NCBI RefSeq assembly: GCF_034927245.1
Contig: NZ_JAYFQK010000018.1
Coordinates: forward strand, 62,001-126,000
Source: Desulfitobacterium_A sp034927245
GTDB lineage: Bacteria > Bacillota > Desulfitobacteriia > Desulfitobacteriales > Desulfitobacteriaceae
Direction: 5' to 3'
DNA length: 64,000 bases
Part shown: piece after piece, positions 60,456 through 64,000 of the stretch
Layout: each line of letters begins with the position of its first letter
How positions within the stretch are numbered: position 1 is the first letter of the stretch
The notes under the pieces: generated by a model
What the model saw: only the letters and a program-made list of their open reading frames with translations
Told to the model about the DNA's origin: nothing
The model's database searches: none
Translations under genes and position numbers: made by a program

Positions 60456-60944
60456 ATGCGAAATACCAAAAAGATTAAATATATTTTATTAGTCTTGGTC
60501 TCGTTAGGGTTTATCATATTTCTGGTTACTTGGCAATCCAATAAAGCCCAAATAGCCAGCCCCACCTTTCCTCCATATAGTAAAAAGGACTCGAAGGAAT
60601 CAGAAAAAGTTATACGGGATGCATTTTTTTATGAAAATGAACATGATCTTGAAAAATTAAGAGGATTATATTCTTCTAGGCATGCTAACTCGGATTTTAG
60701 ATTATTTAATTTATCCAATATCAAATTATTGGAGATAGAATTACCGGAACAGAAGGATTATCCGGCGCTTAATCCCAAATTGAATATAGAAAGAAAAAAT
60801 ATGATTAGGTATAAGGTTAAATACTACGTTGAATTCAAGGATCAAACGATAGAGCCTATGGATAATGGAGAATACGAAATATACTATTTCTTAATCAAAG
60901 AAAATAATAGGGGAGATTGGAAAATTGAGAGCACTGGGGTATAG
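60456..60944 (+). CDS. Membrane-anchored protein of unknown function (DUF4829-like)
   Basis: A 162-residue protein with one N-terminal membrane helix (about 9-27) and an outside domain. IRDAFFYENEHDLEKLRGLY and the pattern leading to YYFLIKENNRGDWKIESTGV resemble the NTF2-like DUF4829 fold; that is a weak call. The start is ATG 60456, behind TGGAGG. The gene is AT-rich relative to smpB. Its job is unknown. Confidence 0.6.
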   Translation: MRNTKKIKYILLVLVSLGFIIFLVTWQSNKAQIASPTFPPYSKKDSKESEKVIRDAFFYENEHDLEKLRGLYSSRHANSDFRLFNLSNIKLLEIELPEQKDYPALNPKLNIERKNMIRYKVKYYVEFKDQTIEPMDNGEYEIYYFLIKENNRGDWKIESTGV

Positions 60945-61070
60945 GGATAATGTGCATAAAACGTTCTTTTCGATGGAATAAAGTAAGGACAAGCTAATAA
61001 AAATAGAATATAATAAGATCATAACATCGTAAAATCCGATTTTCAGAAATATAAGGGAGCTGCATTAACT

Positions 61071-61397
61071 ATGCAAACTACTGAACGTAGGGTTTCTAAA
61101 TCGCACATAAGGAACCGTATCAAAAAAGTGGTGATCCGTAATCGTAATCAGATCACTCTTCCGAGAGAATATATCGATTATGTCAAAGTATCCGAGGGCG
61201 AAGAACTAGAGTATCAAATTACCGATGATGGAACATTGATTTTCAAACCCGTTGTTACTATTCCGAGAGATCAAGCTTGGTTTTGGACGGAAAAATGGCA
61301 AGCTGAAGAAAAAGAGGTCGACGAGGAAATCAGGAATGGAGAAATTAATGAACCTCGAAGCTTGGAGGATTTTATAGATGCCCTTAAGAAACTTTAA
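61071..61397 (+). CDS. AbrB/MazE-fold antitoxin
   Basis: A 108-residue DNA-binding protein. The swapped-hairpin AbrB domain (about 17-62) reads KVVIRNRNQITLPREYIDYV and EGEELEYQITDDGTLIFKP. The C-terminal tail (63-108) is acidic and helical, as in antitoxins that wrap their toxin. It overlaps the downstream toxin-like gene by 20 bases. AAGGGAG lies upstream of the ATG. It most likely represses its own operon. Confidence 0.85.
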   Translation: MQTTERRVSKSHIRNRIKKVVIRNRNQITLPREYIDYVKVSEGEELEYQITDDGTLIFKPVVTIPRDQAWFWTEKWQAEEKEVDEEIRNGEINEPRSLEDFIDALKKL

Positions 61398-61656
61398 TAG
61401 TTCTAAGCGCTTCGATCGTAACTTTAAAAAGCTGGCTCAAGAAATTAAAGATGCATTTTATAAGCAATTACAACGATTCAAATCCAGTCATCCGGATCTT
61501 CATCCTTCTTTAAGGATAAAAGGAGTCCAGGGTACAAAAGGTGTTTACGAGATGACCGTAACGATGGGAATACGGGCAACTTTCGAATACATCGAGGATG
61601 GAGTATTATTCAGGAACATTGGCGACGATCACAATGACGTAATTAAAAATGCCTAA
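61378..61656 (+). CDS. RelE/ParE-fold toxin
   Basis: A 92-residue small basic protein of the RelE/ParE/YafQ fold. SKRFDRNFKKLAQEIKDAFY is the N-terminal helical hairpin, LRIKGVQGTKGVYEMTVT the sheet, and IRATFEYIEDGVLFRNIG, DDHNDVIKN the C-terminus with the usual His-Asp region. Members cleave mRNA at the ribosome or poison gyrase; which applies is unknown. Pairing a RelE-type toxin with an AbrB-type antitoxin is a known mix-and-match form. It is probably a type II module. Confidence 0.82.
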   Translation: MPLRNFNSSKRFDRNFKKLAQEIKDAFYKQLQRFKSSHPDLHPSLRIKGVQGTKGVYEMTVTMGIRATFEYIEDGVLFRNIGDDHNDVIKNA

Positions 61657-61763
61657 CACAAAAAATGGGAAGTTAATTCCATCTCATTTAGCGACACTGG
61701 GACATATAATAAAGTAAACAAGCCCTCTTTTCTTATCTATCTCACAATAAAGGAGGTTGCCCT

Positions 61764-61838
61764 ATGTTGCTACTTTTGCTTATAATTACTGCCATTATCC
61801 TGTACCTGATATTTCATCTCAAAGTTGAGAAGGTCTGA
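61764..61838 (+). CDS. 24-residue KdpF-like membrane micro-ORF
   Basis: The frame MLLLLLIITAIILYLIFHLK followed by VEKV and TGA has an excellent ribosome binding site (AAAGGAGG) six bases before ATG. A TATAAT lies at 61705-61710. One membrane helix with a basic end and a PEKF-like tail resembles KdpF, the small subunit of the Kdp K+ ATPase. No kdpA, kdpB or kdpC follows; a long hairpin does. Too short to identify with certainty. Confidence 0.5.
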   Translation: MLLLLLIITAIILYLIFHLKVEKV

Positions 61839-61886
61839 CCAAGGATGACAAAGGAATAGTAAGATTCCATTACGTTTAAGCAATAA

Positions 61887-61945
61887 AAAACACTTGAAAA
61901 AAAGGGCAGACGATTTATGTAAGATCGCCTGTCCTTTAGTGTTTT
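61887..61945. terminator. Long bidirectional terminator hairpin
   Basis: AAAACACT (61887-61894) pairs with AGTGTTTT (61938-61945), and AGGGCAGACGAT (61903-61914) with ATCGCCTGTCCT (61924-61935) with two imperfect pairs. Both outer arms end in A/T tracts, so it can terminate the micro-ORF on the plus strand and the efflux operon on the minus strand. Confidence 0.8.
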
Positions 61946-61976
61946 AAAACCTTATGCCTGGCTTCCGCTTTTATTC

Positions 61977-63293
61977 TTAAGCGGCCTGGACTCGTTTTCC
62001 TTCTTTTAGTCCCTTAAGATCAGGATCGAGCAAGATCTGATCACCCTCCTGAATTCCCTGTTCAATGATTGTTTCATTGTTATTTTCTAAACCTTTGACC
62101 ACAGGTTGCACGCTGGCTTTTCCATCTCGGATCACCCAAAGGGCCTGCCCGTCTTTGAAGGGAAAAAGGGCACTTTTGGGAACAACGAGTCGATTATCTT
62201 CCTGATGGGTTACAAATTGCACATCCATACTGCTGCCAAGAACGACCGGAGTATTGCTTTCCAGCAGGATCATGACCTTGACGCGGTTTTCCTTGAGCCC
62301 AAGCGGGGAAATGCGTTCAACGGCCGAGGGATCAACCGATTCCACCTTCCCGGTTAGAGAAAGGTTACCTGCACTTGTTTCCTGGATAACTTTAACCGGG
62401 CTTCCCGCTTTAACATCCAAAGCATCACTGGCAAGGATGTAGCTTTCAAGATGATATCCTTGATCGGGGGCAATGGAGAGGAGAAGTTGACCGGAGGAAG
62501 CGACCATTCCGGTTTTAAATGTAAGATCTTTAACGATACCGTCTTGGGGGGCAACAACCTTTGATTTTTGAATTTTGTCTTCAAGCTGACGGATTTGAGT
62601 GTTAAGGGCTTCCCTTTGGCCCGAGAAATAGAGCCCTGTTCCGGAAGCGGGTTCTCCTTGTTCATAGAGAAGCTGAAGGGCAAGCTTTTGTTGTTCAAGA
62701 TAGTTCTTTGCTTTTTCCGTTTGGTGCTGAGCCTCTTCGTAAGCAGAGAGGGAGATTGCACCTGCTTCATAGAGGGATTTGCTTCGCTCAAGGGCTTTTT
62801 CTTGAGTGAGAAGATCCTGCTCGGCAAGGCTAATCAGCAAATTTTGCTGCTGGATTAGGGCGGGTTGAGGCGGATGAGAAGCTTGTTGAAGCTGTCCCTC
62901 TAAACTTGTGAGCTGGGCTTTGAGGACATCAACCTGGCTTTGTAAATCCTGAGTCTCCAGTTCGATTAACACCTGTCCCTTTGTCACGGCATCACCGTTT
63001 TGGACGTGGATCGCCGCAATTTTTCCATCGACGGAATTATAGAGGGATGATTCATTGATGGCCTGAACCTGAGCTTCTTCGGTAAATCCTCGTGAGAATT
63101 CAGAAGGGTGTACGGTTACAACGTTTCCTTTAAGGGGTATAGCGGATGAGATGAGGACACCGGCAATACAAATGAGGGCAATTCCCCCAATAATAAAGAC
63201 TTTTTTCTTCGGAGTCCGTTTGAGCTTGGATAGGAGTTTAAGCGGAAATCGTTTAGACGAAGATTGTAAAGGGGCAGGGCGTTCGAATGACAT
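61977..63293 (-). CDS. HlyD-family efflux periplasmic adaptor
   Basis: A 438-residue membrane fusion protein. One N-terminal helix (about 30-52) anchors it outside. Residues 65-110 form half of the lipoyl-like domain (VDGKIAAIHVQNGDAVTKGQ), 120-240 a coiled-coil hairpin rich in Gln/Leu, then the second lipoyl half (KVVAPQDGIVKDLTF) and a beta-barrel. The start is the ATG whose complement is at 63291-63293, seven bases after AGGAGG; a longer in-frame start lacks one. It pairs with the upstream FtsX-type permease as a MacAB-like exporter. Confidence 0.92.
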   Translation of the reverse strand: MSFERPAPLQSSSKRFPLKLLSKLKRTPKKKVFIIGGIALICIAGVLISSAIPLKGNVVTVHPSEFSRGFTEEAQVQAINESSLYNSVDGKIAAIHVQNGDAVTKGQVLIELETQDLQSQVDVLKAQLTSLEGQLQQASHPPQPALIQQQNLLISLAEQDLLTQEKALERSKSLYEAGAISLSAYEEAQHQTEKAKNYLEQQKLALQLLYEQGEPASGTGLYFSGQREALNTQIRQLEDKIQKSKVVAPQDGIVKDLTFKTGMVASSGQLLLSIAPDQGYHLESYILASDALDVKAGSPVKVIQETSAGNLSLTGKVESVDPSAVERISPLGLKENRVKVMILLESNTPVVLGSSMDVQFVTHQEDNRLVVPKSALFPFKDGQALWVIRDGKASVQPVVKGLENNNETIIEQGIQEGDQILLDPDLKGLKEGKRVQAA

Positions 63294-63387
63294 CAGGATC
63301 CCTCCTAAAATAATTTGAGTCGGTGAAGGTTGCGATAGTTCCACCGGAACTATCGGGAGTCAAAACTCCACCCAGAGAAAGTTGCCT

Positions 63388-64000
63388 TTATTCCTTTGTA
63401 GCCAGGATTTCGACAAAGGGCAGCGTTTTAATCCTCCGGTAAGTACGGGCCTGGGCGACCCATACGGAAAAGAGAGTTCCGGCTGCAGCGCCGATGAGGG
63501 CTGAAAGGGGAAGCTCGGCAGGTATGGAATATAAATCAGTGCTTAAACCTTGGGCTATTCCGGAGAGAAGCCCGTAAGAAAGCGGAATCCCCAGGATAAT
63601 CCCGCAAACCGTCAAGGTCCATTGTTCCGAGGTAATCACGCGCAGCACTTCTTTGGGAGTCAGGCCCAGAACCCTTAAAGAGGCGAGTTCCCGCTGTCGT
63701 TCGGAGAGTGAAATAATACTTGAATTATAGATCAGGGCAAAACCTGCAATCCCTGCAAGAACGGCCAGAAAATAAACGGTGAAGCTGTAAGACCCCATCA
63801 TTTTCTCGATTTTGTCCTTGCTTTCTTGACTGTCTTCAATTGAGCTGACGAGGTTTGCATCCTGAAATTTATCCTTGAAGGTGCTGATTTCCTCGGGATT
63901 CATTTTAATTAACATCGAAGTGCTGATTTCACCCTGCTGAAGAAAGTCTTGCAGCGCCTGAATGTCCATAAAGGCATTAAGACCGACGTACTGAGGGACA
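63388..64000 (-). CDS. FtsX/MacB-type ABC exporter permease (5' end beyond window)
   Basis: The C-terminal 204 residues of a larger permease; the frame stays open to the window edge (VPQYVGLNAF precedes the first in-window Met), so the true start lies beyond 64000. Three or four membrane helices and RQRELASLRVLGLTPKEVLR are diagnostic of the FtsX/MacB permease fold. It ends about 95 bases before the HlyD gene on the same strand. The ATPase is presumably upstream outside the window. The substrate is unknown; macrolide, peptide and lipoprotein exporters share this form. Confidence 0.9.
   Translation of the reverse strand, partial: VPQYVGLNAFMDIQALQDFLQQGEISTSMLIKMNPEEISTFKDKFQDANLVSSIEDSQESKDKIEKMMGSYSFTVYFLAVLAGIAGFALIYNSSIISLSERQRELASLRVLGLTPKEVLRVITSEQWTLTVCGIILGIPLSYGLLSGIAQGLSTDLYSIPAELPLSALIGAAAGTLFSVWVAQARTYRRIKTLPFVEILATKE

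Overview
The window comes from a low-to-moderate GC Gram-positive bacterium, most likely an anaerobic Clostridia member close to Desulfosporosinus/Desulfitobacterium (Peptococcaceae sensu lato). This is inference from gene content and order, not from a marker-gene search. The pointers are strong AGGAGG ribosome binding sites with frequent GTG and TTG starts, long-form HPF followed by secA and a frameshifted prfB, the rapZ-yvcK-whiA block, a split transketolase, sigma-54, reverse rubrerythrins, and two complete DMSO-reductase-type respiratory complexes. No rRNA, tRNA or CRISPR array was seen.

Layout. 1-9 kb: a TorD-like chaperone gene and two consecutive dmsABC operons, closed by a strong terminator. 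9-11.3 kb: two nearly identical reverse rubrerythrins, the first with a PerR-like box inside its promoter, then an IS200/IS605-type element. 11.3-14 kb: a polar amino acid ABC transporter and a cold-shock protein. 14-19 kb: hpf, secA and prfB (RF2 with its programmed +1 frameshift). 19-25 kb: split transketolase, ftsE-ftsX, an M23 murein hydrolase activator and a C-terminal processing protease. 25-29 kb: a RhuM fragment, a P-loop ATPase of unknown role, an XRE regulator with a small membrane protein, a YvlD-like membrane protein and a sugar-binding-like lipoprotein. 29-34.7 kb: uvrB, a PNPOx/Nim-like protein and uvrA. 34.8-39.8 kb: HAD phosphatase, polysaccharide deacetylase lipoprotein, B12-binding radical SAM protein and an orphan solute-binding lipoprotein. 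39.8-46.8 kb: rapZ, yvcK, whiA, rpoN, a PhoU-like protein and a Na/Pi cotransporter. 47-54.5 kb: pgk, tpiA, gpmI, eno, secG and a membrane pyrophosphatase. 54.6-58.1 kb: an AT-rich accessory patch with group II intron debris, a CPBP protease, a seven-repeat YCF48-like lipoprotein flanked by 23-bp direct repeats, and decayed small genes. 58.2-64 kb: smpB, a methyltransferase/winged-helix pair, a membrane-anchored unknown, an AbrB/RelE-type toxin-antitoxin pair, a 24-residue KdpF-like micro-ORF, and an HlyD-FtsX efflux operon running off the right edge.

How the genes work together. The Dms complexes would take electrons from the menaquinol pool to S- or N-oxide-type acceptors, with the TorD-like chaperone maturing the catalytic subunits. 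The rubrerythrins detoxify peroxide in an anaerobe. The glycolytic run pgk-tpiA-gpmI-eno covers lower glycolysis but has no gapA beside it. Most of the window is ordinary housekeeping. The unusual material is in the duplicated Dms and rubrerythrin loci, the dispersed structured intergenic repeats and the 54.6-58.1 kb patch. I did not find a clearly new multi-gene system; the best leads are the Dms mosaic, the repeat family with a visible deletion junction, the repeat-flanked YCF48 patch, and the micro-ORFs.
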